DNA of 14,504 bases, taken from positions 1 to 14,504 of the forward strand of contig CAMWLA010000022.1 of NCBI GenBank assembly GCA_947174975.1, written 5' to 3'. Positions within the stretch are counted from its first letter, which is position 1. Each line of letters begins with the position of its first letter. A program made the position numbers and the translations under genes. Below are positions 7,084 through 14,504 of this stretch, in pieces. This DNA comes from an uncultured Clostridia bacterium. Its GTDB lineage: Bacteria > Bacillota > Clostridia > Christensenellales > Borkfalkiaceae. The notes under the pieces were generated by a model, which had not been told where the DNA came from, did not search any database, and was given only the letters and a program-made list of their open reading frames with translations.

Positions 7084-8349
7084 ATGGCTTTTACCGTAAC
7101 TAATCTTGAAGGCAACGAGATTGCCGAAGGCGAATACGTACGCACCGCATCCGAAGGCGGAAGGTGGGGCGATACTTGGTCGGTTTTCAAAAGCAATTTC
7201 GGAAAAATTGTTTTGAACAATCTTTTCGTGCTTTTGTTTTTCCTTCCCGCTGTCGCAGTTTTTTTCGTCCGTACTCTTTACGTCGGCGGACTCGGCTTTC
7301 AGTATCCTTTTAACGCAAATACGGGCATAGGTTATCCCGCGTACCCCGGCACGCAAGGCCTTACGGAAAGTATCTATCTTTCTGCGGACTTATTGTTTTA
7401 CGGACTTTTAATAGTTGCCGGCTTAATTGCCTCTATCGGCATAGCGGGCGGCGCGTATTCAATGAAAAAGCTTTTAAACACTCACGGTAAGTTTTCGATT
7501 AAAAGCTTTTTTCACGGCGTAAAAGTAGGTTATTTAAACGTTGCTGCACCCGTAACGGTATTCTTATGTTTCTACTATGCGTGTGTGCTCATCGGCGACT
7601 GGAAAAATTTAAACGCTGCACGCGGTTTATCCACTGCGGGCGCAATCACGGCATACGTATTCATAATAATCGCTACGGTGCTTGTCGGCATTTACTGCGC
7701 GTGGATGCTTGCAACCGGCGTAAGCTACAAGCTTAAAGTAGGACAGTTATTTAAAAACTCGTTCATATTTATGATAGGCAGTCCCATTCAGACGATATTC
7801 TTTGCGGGCTTAACGCTTATGCCCGTGTGGCTGTTTATGATAGGACTTTCCGTAACGTTTATAAAATACCTTGCCTACGTAGTATTCATAATTTTCGGCT
7901 TCTCGTATATGCTTCTCGTGTGGATGAGCTTTACGCAGTGGGTTTACGATTTGTACGTAACCCCCAACCTCAAAAAGTCGGAGGAAGCGGTTAAGGCGAA
8001 AAAGACCCCTCAAGAGCTTGCCGCCGAACAAGAATCGGAAGCTAAGCGTATCGCGGGCGAACTTCTCGCTGCGGGCAAAAGCGAGCTTATCGCAAAACCC
8101 ATTCTTCCCATTGATAACAACGCAGAGGTAAAAACTCTTTCCGTGACGTTCACGCGTAACGACCTTAACGTTGTTTCCGAAAATAGGAAAAAGCTCAATG
8201 CGGATATCTTGGCTTACGAGGAAGAGCATAAAAACGACGCGGGTTACAAAGAGTATAATGCACTTTTCGTCGACCGCGAAAAGGCGTTGAAAACGGACAA
8301 CAAAAAGTCCAAAAAGAAAAAAATCAGCGCAGATAATCTGCTTAGGTAA
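7084..8349 (+). CDS. Multi-spanning membrane protein, possibly DUF624/YesL-like
   Basis: The 421-aa product has a short N-terminal region (1-40), about six predicted membrane segments (roughly 41-62, 100-123, 151-171, 186-210, 229-255 and 258-284), and a long charged C-terminal region (about 295-421) rich in Lys and Glu that ends in a KKSKKKK cluster, so the tail is probably cytoplasmic. The pattern of an N-terminal NFGKIVLNNL helix followed by GGAYSMKKLL and a K-x-FFHGVK loop recalls DUF624/YesL-type membrane proteins, but the similarity is loose and function is unknown. It is the first gene of a five-gene operon, 3 nt before the methyltransferase. The charged tail is unusual for a small DUF624 protein and may be a binding platform for the soluble products encoded downstream; this is inference. 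Confidence 0.75.
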   Translation: MAFTVTNLEGNEIAEGEYVRTASEGGRWGDTWSVFKSNFGKIVLNNLFVLLFFLPAVAVFFVRTLYVGGLGFQYPFNANTGIGYPAYPGTQGLTESIYLSADLLFYGLLIVAGLIASIGIAGGAYSMKKLLNTHGKFSIKSFFHGVKVGYLNVAAPVTVFLCFYYACVLIGDWKNLNAARGLSTAGAITAYVFIIIATVLVGIYCAWMLATGVSYKLKVGQLFKNSFIFMIGSPIQTIFFAGLTLMPVWLFMIGLSVTFIKYLAYVVFIIFGFSYMLLVWMSFTQWVYDLYVTPNLKKSEEAVKAKKTPQELAAEQESEAKRIAGELLAAGKSELIAKPILPIDNNAEVKTLSVTFTRNDLNVVSENRKKLNADILAYEEEHKNDAGYKEYNALFVDREKALKTDNKKSKKKKISADNLLR

Positions 8350-8352
8350 AAA

Positions 8353-9075
8353 ATGGAAAATTCTTATTCTGCGCTCGGCAGATGGTTTGAATATTTAAAC
8401 AAAGACTGCGGCTATGAACAATGGTCGCAGTATTTAATTAACCTGTTAAAGATGCGCGGCGCGGGGGCGTGCGGGCTTGATATCGGTTGCGGAAACGGCT
8501 ATTTCACACGTGCGCTTATCAAGGCGGGGTATTCCGTAACTGGCGTTGATATCTCACCGCAAATGCTTGACACTGCGCAAAGCCTTGCCCTTAAAGAGGG
8601 CGTCCGCGCGGAATTTTTACTCGGTGATATTACCAAACTAAAGGTAAACGCCAAACAAGATTTCTGCGTTGCTATAAACGACTGCATAAACTACGTTCCA
8701 AAGAATAAGCTGAAAACCGCATTTTCGCGCGTTCACGACTGTCTTAAAAAGGGCGGAATATTTATTTTCGATATCAGCTCTTCTAAAAAGCTTAAAGAAA
8801 CGCTTGGCAACAATCTGTTTGCAGAGGATAACGACGATATTTCGTATATCTGGTTCAACACGCTGTCAAACGACTGCGTCACTATGGACTTGACATTTTT
8901 CGAACGCCGTCCCGACGGCAATTACGCCCGCTTCGACGAGCGGCATATTCAGTATATTTACGAGGAAGCCGAAATACTTTCAGCCCTTAAAGAGGCTGGT
9001 TTTTCCGCTGAAAGCTGCGGTCATCTCGGCAAAGAAAAACGGGAGAGGATAAATTTTATCTGCACACGGCAATGA
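8353..9075 (+). CDS. Class I SAM-dependent methyltransferase (YqeM-like)
   Basis: This 240-aa soluble protein has a Rossmann-fold methyltransferase core. Motif I is GLDIGCGNG at residues 41-49; D66 (VTGVDIS) is the acidic residue expected to bind the ribose hydroxyls of SAM; GDI at 91-93 and DFCVAINDCINYV at 103-115 match the next two core strands; LKKGGIFIFDI near 130-141 is the post-motif strand. The N-terminal YSALGRWFEYLNKDCGYEQW resembles the start of YqeM-type proteins, whose substrate is not known to me. The start codon is 3 nt after the upstream stop, with AGG in the end of that gene as a weak ribosome-binding site. Its TGA overlaps the hslO start codon (ATGA), so translation is probably coupled. 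A methyltransferase of this type next to hslO is, as I recall, a recurring arrangement in Clostridia. Confidence 0.88.
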   Translation: MENSYSALGRWFEYLNKDCGYEQWSQYLINLLKMRGAGACGLDIGCGNGYFTRALIKAGYSVTGVDISPQMLDTAQSLALKEGVRAEFLLGDITKLKVNAKQDFCVAINDCINYVPKNKLKTAFSRVHDCLKKGGIFIFDISSSKKLKETLGNNLFAEDNDDISYIWFNTLSNDCVTMDLTFFERRPDGNYARFDERHIQYIYEEAEILSALKEAGFSAESCGHLGKEKRERINFICTRQ

Positions 9076-9881
9076 ACAAACTTTACAAGGCGCTTATATA
9101 CGGACAAGAAGTTTCGCTTTCGGTGCTTGAAACTACCCAACTTGTCAATGAGGCAATAAAAATTCACAATTTAAGCGGAAATTCCGCAAAAACGCTTGGT
9201 TCTCTTTTGACGTGCGCGGCTTTTATGTCGGGCTGTCTTAAAAGCGACAAGGGCGCGGTTTCTCTTACGATAAAAGCCGACGGCGGTTCCGTATCCGTTT
9301 CTGGCGATAAAGATTTGCATATCAGAGGCTATATCGACGGCACGTGCAAGGACGGGCTTAAAGGCGGATATCTCACCGTAATAAAAGAGGACGGATTTTT
9401 CCGTCCGTTCGTCGGCGCAAGCGAACTCGTCTCCAATGACGTTTCCGAAAATTTAATGCAGTATTTCCATATCAGTGAACAGATTGAAACCGCTGTCGCA
9501 ATCGACGCGAAAATCGTCGACGGCAAGTGCGTTGCGGCGGGCGGAGTCGTTATGCAGCTTATGCCCGGTTGCAGTCAAGAGAATATGGACAGAGCGGAAG
9601 AGCGTATGCAAGCGTTCGTAAAGGTAGCCGACGTAATCGAGAAATACGGCGCCGACGGAATTATACGCGAGTTCTTCGACGGCGAAACAAAATACTGTTA
9701 CCAATATTTCCCCGAATATAAATGCAATTGTTCGCGCAAAAAAATTGAGGGGGTAATCGTACCGCTCGGAAAAGAAGAGCTGTACAACATAATCAAAGAC
9801 GAAGGCGCGGTAAAGGTCCATTGCCACTACTGCAATAAGGACTATAAATTTACCCGCGAGGATATAGACAAACTTTTATGA
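9072..9881 (+). CDS. hslO: Redox-regulated chaperone Hsp33
   Basis: The 269-aa product has the length and layout of Hsp33, a cytoplasmic holdase chaperone switched on by oxidation. The zinc-binding redox switch is intact: C218 and C220 (KCNCS) and C251 and C254 (HCHYC), a C-x-C...C-x2-C motif with 30 residues between the pairs. In known Hsp33 the four cysteines hold zinc when reduced and form disulfides under oxidative or bleach stress, exposing a client-binding surface. The N-terminal domain shows the typical GDKDLHIRGYIDG and GGYLTVIKEDG strands and the GGVVMQLMPG segment. The start overlaps the methyltransferase stop by 4 nt and the stop overlaps the TPR gene start by 4 nt. For an anaerobe, retention of an intact switch fits a role in surviving oxygen exposure. 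Confidence 0.96.
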   Translation: MNKLYKALIYGQEVSLSVLETTQLVNEAIKIHNLSGNSAKTLGSLLTCAAFMSGCLKSDKGAVSLTIKADGGSVSVSGDKDLHIRGYIDGTCKDGLKGGYLTVIKEDGFFRPFVGASELVSNDVSENLMQYFHISEQIETAVAIDAKIVDGKCVAAGGVVMQLMPGCSQENMDRAEERMQAFVKVADVIEKYGADGIIREFFDGETKYCYQYFPEYKCNCSRKKIEGVIVPLGKEELYNIIKDEGAVKVHCHYCNKDYKFTREDIDKLL

Positions 9882-11545
9882 ATAAAAGCGTTCGGTTAGA
9901 TTTCAGTTTTGACAGACTTGTTCAGACAGCCGAAAAACTGATCGACGCGCACGATTATTTGGGTGCGCTGAAAATTTTGAATAAGAACGCCGAGTTGAAC
10001 GAGGATTTGGGTTATGCGCATCTGTTGTATGCCCAGATTTTCGACGATATCGGCCTTTTTGAAAGAAGCATTAACGAGTGGTTCAAATTTTTGGCGTACA
10101 GCGATTACAAAACGGAAGAAGATTTATCCGACGCGTACGAGGGGCTTGCCGTAGGCTTTATGAATATCGGCAACGACCAGTTTTCCGCGTACTATTACAA
10201 TAAGCTTTTAGGTACGTCAATGGATATCGGCGCCGAAATGCGTTACGATATTATGGAAAACTTCCTTTCCCGCGAGGAAAACCCTTTAAAATTTGTTTAC
10301 CCGCCCGAAATTGCCGATTACTCTTCAACTATTTCAAGCGGCATATCGCTTATGAAGACGGGCGATTTTTCTAAGGCTATCGAAGAATTCGAAAAGGTTG
10401 ACAGCCGCAACAAGGAATACGTCACCGCGCAAAACTACGTCGCAATGAGCTATATTATCGACGACAATTGCGAAAAGGCGGAAGAGGTCTGCCGTGGAAT
10501 TCTCAAAATCAAACCCGACGACGTTCACGCTTTAACTACGCTCGTTGCGGTAAAAACCGAACAGAAAAAACACGAAGAAAGTAAGCAGCTTGCCCAAAAG
10601 CTTTTAAGCCTTGACATAAAATCACCCGACGATATTTTTAAAATCGCCACGGTATGCTGCGAAAACGAAATGCACGAGGACGCATATAACCTTTTGGACA
10701 AGCTTGATGAAAAGCTTCCATACGATTCTTCCGTGTTGTACTTCAAGGCGATTGCAGCATTCAACTGCGGAAAGTACGATAAATGCTTTGCCGCCTTTGA
10801 CAGACTTTTAACGGTAAACCCCAACGCGGTTACGGCAAAATATTTCCGCGAGGCGGCGCGTATTGCCGTAAACAACGGCGATACAACCCCTATGAGCTAT
10901 TTTTACCGTCTGCCCCAAAACGAGCGTGAAACTTCGGTAAAAATTCTTGCGGCAATGGGTTCGCTTACGCCCGCGCAGATAAGAAAGGCGTTTGACGAAG
11001 TGGATATTTCCGACTGCGTGCGCTGGTGTTTTGACGAAAGCGAGGGAACGAACAACAGCGAGCTACAGTTCCTCGGTGCGCTCTGCGCCGTGCGCGGCGG
11101 ACTTGATAACCTCGTTTCGGATATCCTCTTAAACGCGTTTTTGGAAGACGAACTTAAAATTAAAGTGCTTACCGAACTCGGCTTACGCAACGAGGATAGG
11201 AAGGCAAGCGTAGTAATCTGCAACGTTTTGAAAGATTTGCAGTTCAAGCATCTCAATTTAGGGCGCGCAAAGCGCAAGCCGTTTATCCAAGCTTATTCCA
11301 CGCTTACGGCGCACTTCGCTCTGCTTGACGGAAAGCTTAGCAAGAAATTTGCAGTATCCGCTGAAAACCTCTATAATAGACTTGAACAAGAACAAAGGCT
11401 GTCTTTCGTTGCAAACAGTAGCGAGCTTGCCGCCGCAATCTTATTGAATTCAAAGGTCAAGCTTCCTCGGCTTTCAAAACGAAACGATATTTGCAAATAC
11501 TTCCGTGCCGACGGAAACGAAATTTTTGACATATACGGAGTGTAA
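9878..11545 (+). CDS. Tetratricopeptide-repeat (TPR) protein
   Basis: This 555-aa protein has no signal peptide or membrane segment and is built largely of TPR-like helix pairs. Recognisable units lie at about residues 12-45 (AHDYLGALKILNKNAELN), 46-79, 84-117, 147-180 (KTGDFSKAIEEFEKVDS), 181-214 (ENCEKAEEVCRGILKIKPD-like), 216-247 and 284-317 (NCGKYDKCFAAFDRLLTVNPN). The C-terminal third (about 340-555) is helical but not clearly TPR, and has no catalytic motif I can see. TPRs mediate protein-protein contacts, so this is likely a scaffold or adaptor. It overlaps hslO by 4 nt and abuts the next gene with no gap, suggesting the neighbours are functionally linked, but the partner is unknown. 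Confidence 0.85.
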   Translation: MNKSVRLDFSFDRLVQTAEKLIDAHDYLGALKILNKNAELNEDLGYAHLLYAQIFDDIGLFERSINEWFKFLAYSDYKTEEDLSDAYEGLAVGFMNIGNDQFSAYYYNKLLGTSMDIGAEMRYDIMENFLSREENPLKFVYPPEIADYSSTISSGISLMKTGDFSKAIEEFEKVDSRNKEYVTAQNYVAMSYIIDDNCEKAEEVCRGILKIKPDDVHALTTLVAVKTEQKKHEESKQLAQKLLSLDIKSPDDIFKIATVCCENEMHEDAYNLLDKLDEKLPYDSSVLYFKAIAAFNCGKYDKCFAAFDRLLTVNPNAVTAKYFREAARIAVNNGDTTPMSYFYRLPQNERETSVKILAAMGSLTPAQIRKAFDEVDISDCVRWCFDESEGTNNSELQFLGALCAVRGGLDNLVSDILLNAFLEDELKIKVLTELGLRNEDRKASVVICNVLKDLQFKHLNLGRAKRKPFIQAYSTLTAHFALLDGKLSKKFAVSAENLYNRLEQEQRLSFVANSSELAAAILLNSKVKLPRLSKRNDICKYFRADGNEIFDIYGV

Positions 11546-12379
11546 ATGAAACTATACGACTTTGACGGAATGTTCGACAAAAAGCTCAGCGACTACATTG
11601 CAAAAAACGCCGGCAAATATAAGGAAAGCGAGTGGGAGGATATTATCCCAAAGCTCTATAAACAGTTCGGCGACGTGTATATCAAGTCGGTGGGCAATAC
11701 ACCCAACGGCTTTTATGCCGCGCTTTCAGATGCGGAACTTATATCCGCGCTTAAAACGCACTTAAAGCAAGGCGTTCCCGTTTCCGAATTTTTGTGCAGC
11801 GCAATAGAGAGTAGGAATGCAATTTCCCTTTTGTTGCCCCTTTTGGACGGATGTGAGGAAGAGCGCGAATACGCCGTAAACTTAATCGGTGCCGACGACA
11901 GTGCCATAAAGAAATATATGCAGATGCTGACTGTCCCCGATTTAGACGAGGACTTCAAAAGCCGCCTTGCCGACAATATAAAGCAAAAAGCCGACCTCGT
12001 TATAAATGAGGCGGTTGCAAATTACGAAAAAGGCGTGGAAAAGGAATTTATGCTTGAAATAATGTCCCGCACCGTAATTCCCGACGAAAAGATTTTTAAA
12101 ATTTTATTGAACGAATTTAGAAGCGATCCCGAAAATATTCCTCTTCACGCAAGCTATCTCGCTTCATACGGCGATACCCGTGCGCTTGAATATCTTTTGG
12201 ACAAAATAGACGAGGAGGGCATTTCCTTTATCGAGTATAAAGAACTTTTACTTGCGATAGAAGTCCTCGGCGGAACGTACGATAAATCGCGTGATTTTTC
12301 GTCCGACCCCTACTACAAAATACTTACCGAACATTCCGTAAACGTAGCCGACATCTTCGGACAGTCCGATAAAAATTAA
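11546..12379 (+). CDS. Helical-repeat (HEAT-like) protein of unknown function
   Basis: The 277-aa product starts directly after the TPR gene's stop codon, with GGAG at 11537-11540 as ribosome-binding site. It is soluble, acidic and almost entirely predicted helical. Segments such as FLCSAIESRNAISLLLPLLD, EEEREYAVNLIGADDSAIKK and DTRALEYLLDKIDEEG are paired helices of the kind seen in HEAT-like solenoids, though I cannot assign a named family. There is no catalytic signature, signal peptide or metal motif. As the last gene of the Hsp33 operon, followed 7 nt later by a strong terminator stem, it probably works with the TPR protein, perhaps as a second adaptor; this rests on context alone. Confidence 0.78.
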   Translation: MKLYDFDGMFDKKLSDYIAKNAGKYKESEWEDIIPKLYKQFGDVYIKSVGNTPNGFYAALSDAELISALKTHLKQGVPVSEFLCSAIESRNAISLLLPLLDGCEEEREYAVNLIGADDSAIKKYMQMLTVPDLDEDFKSRLADNIKQKADLVINEAVANYEKGVEKEFMLEIMSRTVIPDEKIFKILLNEFRSDPENIPLHASYLASYGDTRALEYLLDKIDEEGISFIEYKELLLAIEVLGGTYDKSRDFSSDPYYKILTEHSVNVADIFGQSDKN

Positions 12380-12386
12380 AAAATAA

Positions 12387-12421
12387 CCCCGCCGAGTGGA
12401 ACGCTCGGCGGGGTTTCGTTT
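12387..12421. terminator. Bidirectional intrinsic terminator between the Hsp33 operon and mnmG
   Basis: CCCCGCCGAG (12387-12396) pairs perfectly with CTCGGCGGGG (12404-12413) across a 7-nt loop. On the + strand it is followed by TTTCGTTT; on the - strand it is followed by TTATTTTTTAATTTTT. It therefore can end both the + strand operon and the convergent mnmG transcript. Confidence 0.93.
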
Positions 12422-12483
12422 GATATGCGGTTTGTTGGTCTGATTGTTAAGCAATTAAGATACAACGCCAAGCGTTAGGCTTG

Positions 12484-14343
12484 TTATTTTCTTGTGGCTA
12501 ACCATACGATAAGTACTGTCACGTCGGCGGGGTTAACGCCGTAAATTCTGCCCGCTTGCCCCAAGGTGAGGGGGCGGATACGCTTCAACTGTTCGCGCGC
12601 TTCCAACCTTAAACCCTTGATTTCGTCGTAGTCGATATCTTTAGGGATAGCCTTTTCTTCAAACTTTTTCGCACGCTCAATCTGCTGTGCGTTTTTCTTT
12701 AAATATCCTTCGTACTTGACGGTGGTTTCCGCGCTCTTCAGAATTTCCGCGGGGTATTCACCGAATACGTTGAAGTGCTTGCAGATATCCGTAATTGCAC
12801 AACCTCTGCGTATTAAGTCCGCATAAGTCACCGCGGTATTTCCTGTCAGTTCGTGCTTTTTAAAAAAGCTTTCCGCAAGCTGTTTATTCGTGCGATTATT
12901 TAAATCTTTAAGCGCACTTTCGTAAAGAGACAGCCGCCTTTCGTAAGCTTGCTTTCTTTCGTGTGTGTATAGCGGTGTGTCCGCAATTTTCGGCGTTAAG
13001 CGGAAGTCCGCCGTGTCTTGCCTTAAATTTATTCTGTATTCCGCACGCGATGTCATAATTCTGTAGGGCTCTTTCGTGCCTTTGGTAACCAAATCGTCTA
13101 TCATTACGCCGATGTATGCTTCGCTTCTGTCGAGAATGAAAGGGGGTCTGCCTAAAATTTTGAATGCGGCGTTAATTCCCGCAATAAGTCCTTGCGCAGC
13201 GGCCTCTTCGTAACCAGAGGTGCCGTTAATCTGTCCCGCGGTGTAAAGCCCTTCAACTTTCTTAAATTCAAGGGTGGGGTATAAGTCAAGCGTATCTATG
13301 CAGTCGTATTCAATTGCATAAGCGTAGCGCATAATATCCGAGTTTTCCAAGCCCGCAACCGAGCGGTACATATCCCGCTGTATGTCGAAAGGCATCGACG
13401 AGGACATTCCTTGTACGTAAACCTCGTTCGTGTCCAAGCCTTCGGGCTCTAAGAAAAGCTGATGCCGTTCCTTGTCGGAAAAGCGTACGACCTTCGTTTC
13501 GATGGAAGGACAGTATCTCGGACCCGCGGACTGAATATCGCCGTTGTATAGGGGTGAGCGGTCTAAATTGTCCAAAATAATTTTGTGCGTGTCGAGGTTG
13601 GTGTAGGTAAGGTAACAAACCCGCTGATTTTCCGTGGCTTTTTCGTTTAAGAATGAAAAAGGCGGAATTTGCTCTTCGCCCGATTGGACTGAGCATTTTT
13701 CGAAATCAACCGTGCGCGAATCAAGGCGCGCGGGAGTTCCCGTTTTAAACCGCCTTACGTCGTAGCCAAGCTCAATAAGGCTGTCCGTAAGATAGTTCGC
13801 TGGTGCGAACCCCGAAGGTCCGCTTTTCTGTCTTAATTCGCCGGTAACCGTTTCAGCGTTGAGATAGACTCCGGTTGCAACTATAACGGCTTTCGCCTCG
13901 ATTATTCCGCCGTATGTGGTAAGCACGCCCACAGCCTTATTGCCTTCCGTTAAAATCTTTTGCGCCTCGCCTTGAATTATGCGCAAATTTTGCGTATTTT
14001 CAAGTGTGCGTTTCATTTCTCTGTGGTATGCATTTTTGTCGCACTGGCAGCGTAGAGATTGCACGGCTTCGCCCTTGCCCGCGTTAAGCATACGCATCTG
14101 TATTGCGGTCTTGTCCGCGTTAACGCCCATTTCACCGCCGAGTGCGTCTATTTCGCGAACGAGGTGTCCTTTGCCCGTTCCGCCGATAGAGGGGTTGCAC
14201 GCCATAAAAGCTATGCTGTCCAAATTCAGCGTCAGCATAACCGTTTTCAAGCCCAACCGCGCACAGCAAAGCGCGGCTTCGCAGCCCGCGTGCCCCGCGC
14301 CTATTACGGCAATATCAAATTTTCCTTCGGTGAATGTATGCAT
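12484..14343 (-). CDS. mnmG: tRNA uridine-5-carboxymethylaminomethyl modification enzyme MnmG (GidA)
   Basis: This FAD-dependent enzyme works with MnmE to place the carboxymethylaminomethyl group on the wobble uridine of certain tRNAs. From the ATG at 14343 it is 619 aa, close to the E. coli length (629 as I recall). The N-terminal dinucleotide-binding motif is VIGAGHAGCEAAL (13-25), followed by the family signatures ACNPSIGGTGKGHLVREIDALGGEMG and, later, TAGQINGTSGYEEAAAQGL. The C-terminal GidA-associated region ends LGQAGRIYGVNPADVTVLI. A longer frame starts at TTG 14382 but would translate a GC-rich hairpin and add 13 residues with no family match, so I prefer 14343 even though its Shine-Dalgarno is poor. 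mnmE is not in the window. The gene is convergent with the Hsp33 operon and follows the DnaA-like gene on the same strand. Confidence 0.96.
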   Translation of the reverse strand: MHTFTEGKFDIAVIGAGHAGCEAALCCARLGLKTVMLTLNLDSIAFMACNPSIGGTGKGHLVREIDALGGEMGVNADKTAIQMRMLNAGKGEAVQSLRCQCDKNAYHREMKRTLENTQNLRIIQGEAQKILTEGNKAVGVLTTYGGIIEAKAVIVATGVYLNAETVTGELRQKSGPSGFAPANYLTDSLIELGYDVRRFKTGTPARLDSRTVDFEKCSVQSGEEQIPPFSFLNEKATENQRVCYLTYTNLDTHKIILDNLDRSPLYNGDIQSAGPRYCPSIETKVVRFSDKERHQLFLEPEGLDTNEVYVQGMSSSMPFDIQRDMYRSVAGLENSDIMRYAYAIEYDCIDTLDLYPTLEFKKVEGLYTAGQINGTSGYEEAAAQGLIAGINAAFKILGRPPFILDRSEAYIGVMIDDLVTKGTKEPYRIMTSRAEYRINLRQDTADFRLTPKIADTPLYTHERKQAYERRLSLYESALKDLNNRTNKQLAESFFKKHELTGNTAVTYADLIRRGCAITDICKHFNVFGEYPAEILKSAETTVKYEGYLKKNAQQIERAKKFEEKAIPKDIDYDEIKGLRLEAREQLKRIRPLTLGQAGRIYGVNPADVTVLIVWLATRK

Positions 14344-14357
14344 AATAATCAATAGTA

Positions 14358-14379
14358 AACGGCGCATTTTTGCGCCGTT
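14358..14379. terminator. GC-rich hairpin between dnaA and mnmG (possible terminator)
   Basis: AACGGCGCA (14358-14366) and TGCGCCGTT (14371-14379) form a perfect 9-bp stem with a TTTT loop. On the - strand it lies between the DnaA-like stop and the mnmG start, but is followed by only a mixed, T-containing stretch (TACTATTGATTATT), so termination there may be partial. On the + strand it is followed, after a few bases, by ATTATTTTTT, a better U-tract. Confidence 0.5.
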
Positions 14380-14383
14380 CAAA

Positions 14384-14504
14384 TTATTTTTTCAAAATTA
14401 TATTTTTAATGTCGTCGACGTCTTTTGCGAATTTATCGTTTACGCGGCACATTTCTTCAACCTTGTCGCGCGAATACAAAATCGTCGTATGGGCGCGCCC
14501 GCCC
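14384..14504 (-). CDS. dnaA: Chromosomal replication initiator DnaA, C-terminal end (5' part outside window)
   Basis: On the minus strand the first full codon at the right edge (14503-14501) begins 39 residues ending in TAA at 14386-14384. They start GGRAHTTILYSRDKVEEM and match the last part of DnaA domain IV, whose signature in most bacteria reads GGRDHTTV and contacts the DnaA box. The remaining helix (DDIKNIILKK) matches the usual DnaA C-terminus. The aspartate of DHT is alanine here. Only the tail is visible, so a stand-alone Bac_DnaA_C-domain protein is a possible alternative. The gene is in the same orientation as mnmG, 40 nt upstream of its start. Confidence 0.8.
   Translation of the reverse strand, partial: GGRAHTTILYSRDKVEEMCRVNDKFAKDVDDIKNIILKK

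Noticed and set aside
14059..14355. 98-codon open frame antisense to mnmG
   Set aside because: It lies wholly opposite the conserved FAD-binding region of mnmG, whose codon constraints explain the open frame.
14341..14382. Longer mnmG start at TTG 14382
   Set aside because: It would translate through a GC-rich hairpin, uses a rare start codon almost touching the dnaA stop, and adds residues absent from the family; ATG 14343 gives the usual MnmG N-terminus.
1..14504. CRISPR array, tRNA/rRNA genes, transposase or phage genes
   Set aside because: No regularly spaced repeats, no cloverleaf-type sequence and no recombinase or structural phage protein were seen on either strand.

Overview
The window looks like a piece of chromosome from an endospore-forming, anaerobic member of the Bacillota (class Clostridia), probably an uncultured lineage. 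The evidence is the 3' part of a spoIIID sporulation regulator at the left edge, a Clostridia-type 2-hydroxyacyl-CoA dehydratase/activase pair, intrinsic terminators and sigma-A-like extended -10 promoters. Base composition is moderate and even, and I see no phage, insertion sequence, CRISPR or tRNA signal. The placement below class Bacillota/Clostridia is inference.

Layout: (1) 2-244, end of spoIIID (+). (2) 262-4483, a clear promoter followed by a two-gene unit: a 967-aa protein with two ATPase/activase domains plus a CoA-activase (DUF2229-type) domain, then a 417-aa HgdB-like iron-sulfur protein. These two correspond to the two halves of a large fused protein of about 1400 aa found in many Clostridia. 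(3) 4484-4713, a 230-bp regulatory gap holding a G10 homopolymer between possible -35 and -10 elements, competing inverted repeats, a possible mini-ORF and a strong Shine-Dalgarno. (4) 4714-6936, a 740-aa lipoprotein made of four diverged ~171-176-aa repeats behind a short Gly-X-Y linker, closed by an intrinsic terminator. (5) 7016-12379, a second promoter and a tightly packed five-gene operon: a six-TM membrane protein, a SAM methyltransferase, the redox chaperone Hsp33 (hslO), a TPR protein and a helical-repeat protein. Junctions are 3 nt, ATGA overlap, ATGA overlap and 0 nt. A strong hairpin at 12387-12421 ends it and can also terminate transcription from the other strand. (6) 12484-14504, minus strand: mnmG (tRNA wobble-uridine modification) and, just upstream of it, the C-terminal end of a DnaA-type replication initiator cut by the window edge.

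How the genes work together: the activase/dehydratase-like pair should form an ATP-driven, iron-sulfur electron-transfer system whose substrate is unknown. The Hsp33 operon combines membrane, methyltransfer, oxidative-stress chaperone and protein-protein scaffold functions, with no demonstrated joint role. The most unusual stretch is the control region and product of the four-repeat lipoprotein, which looks like a candidate phase-variable surface protein.
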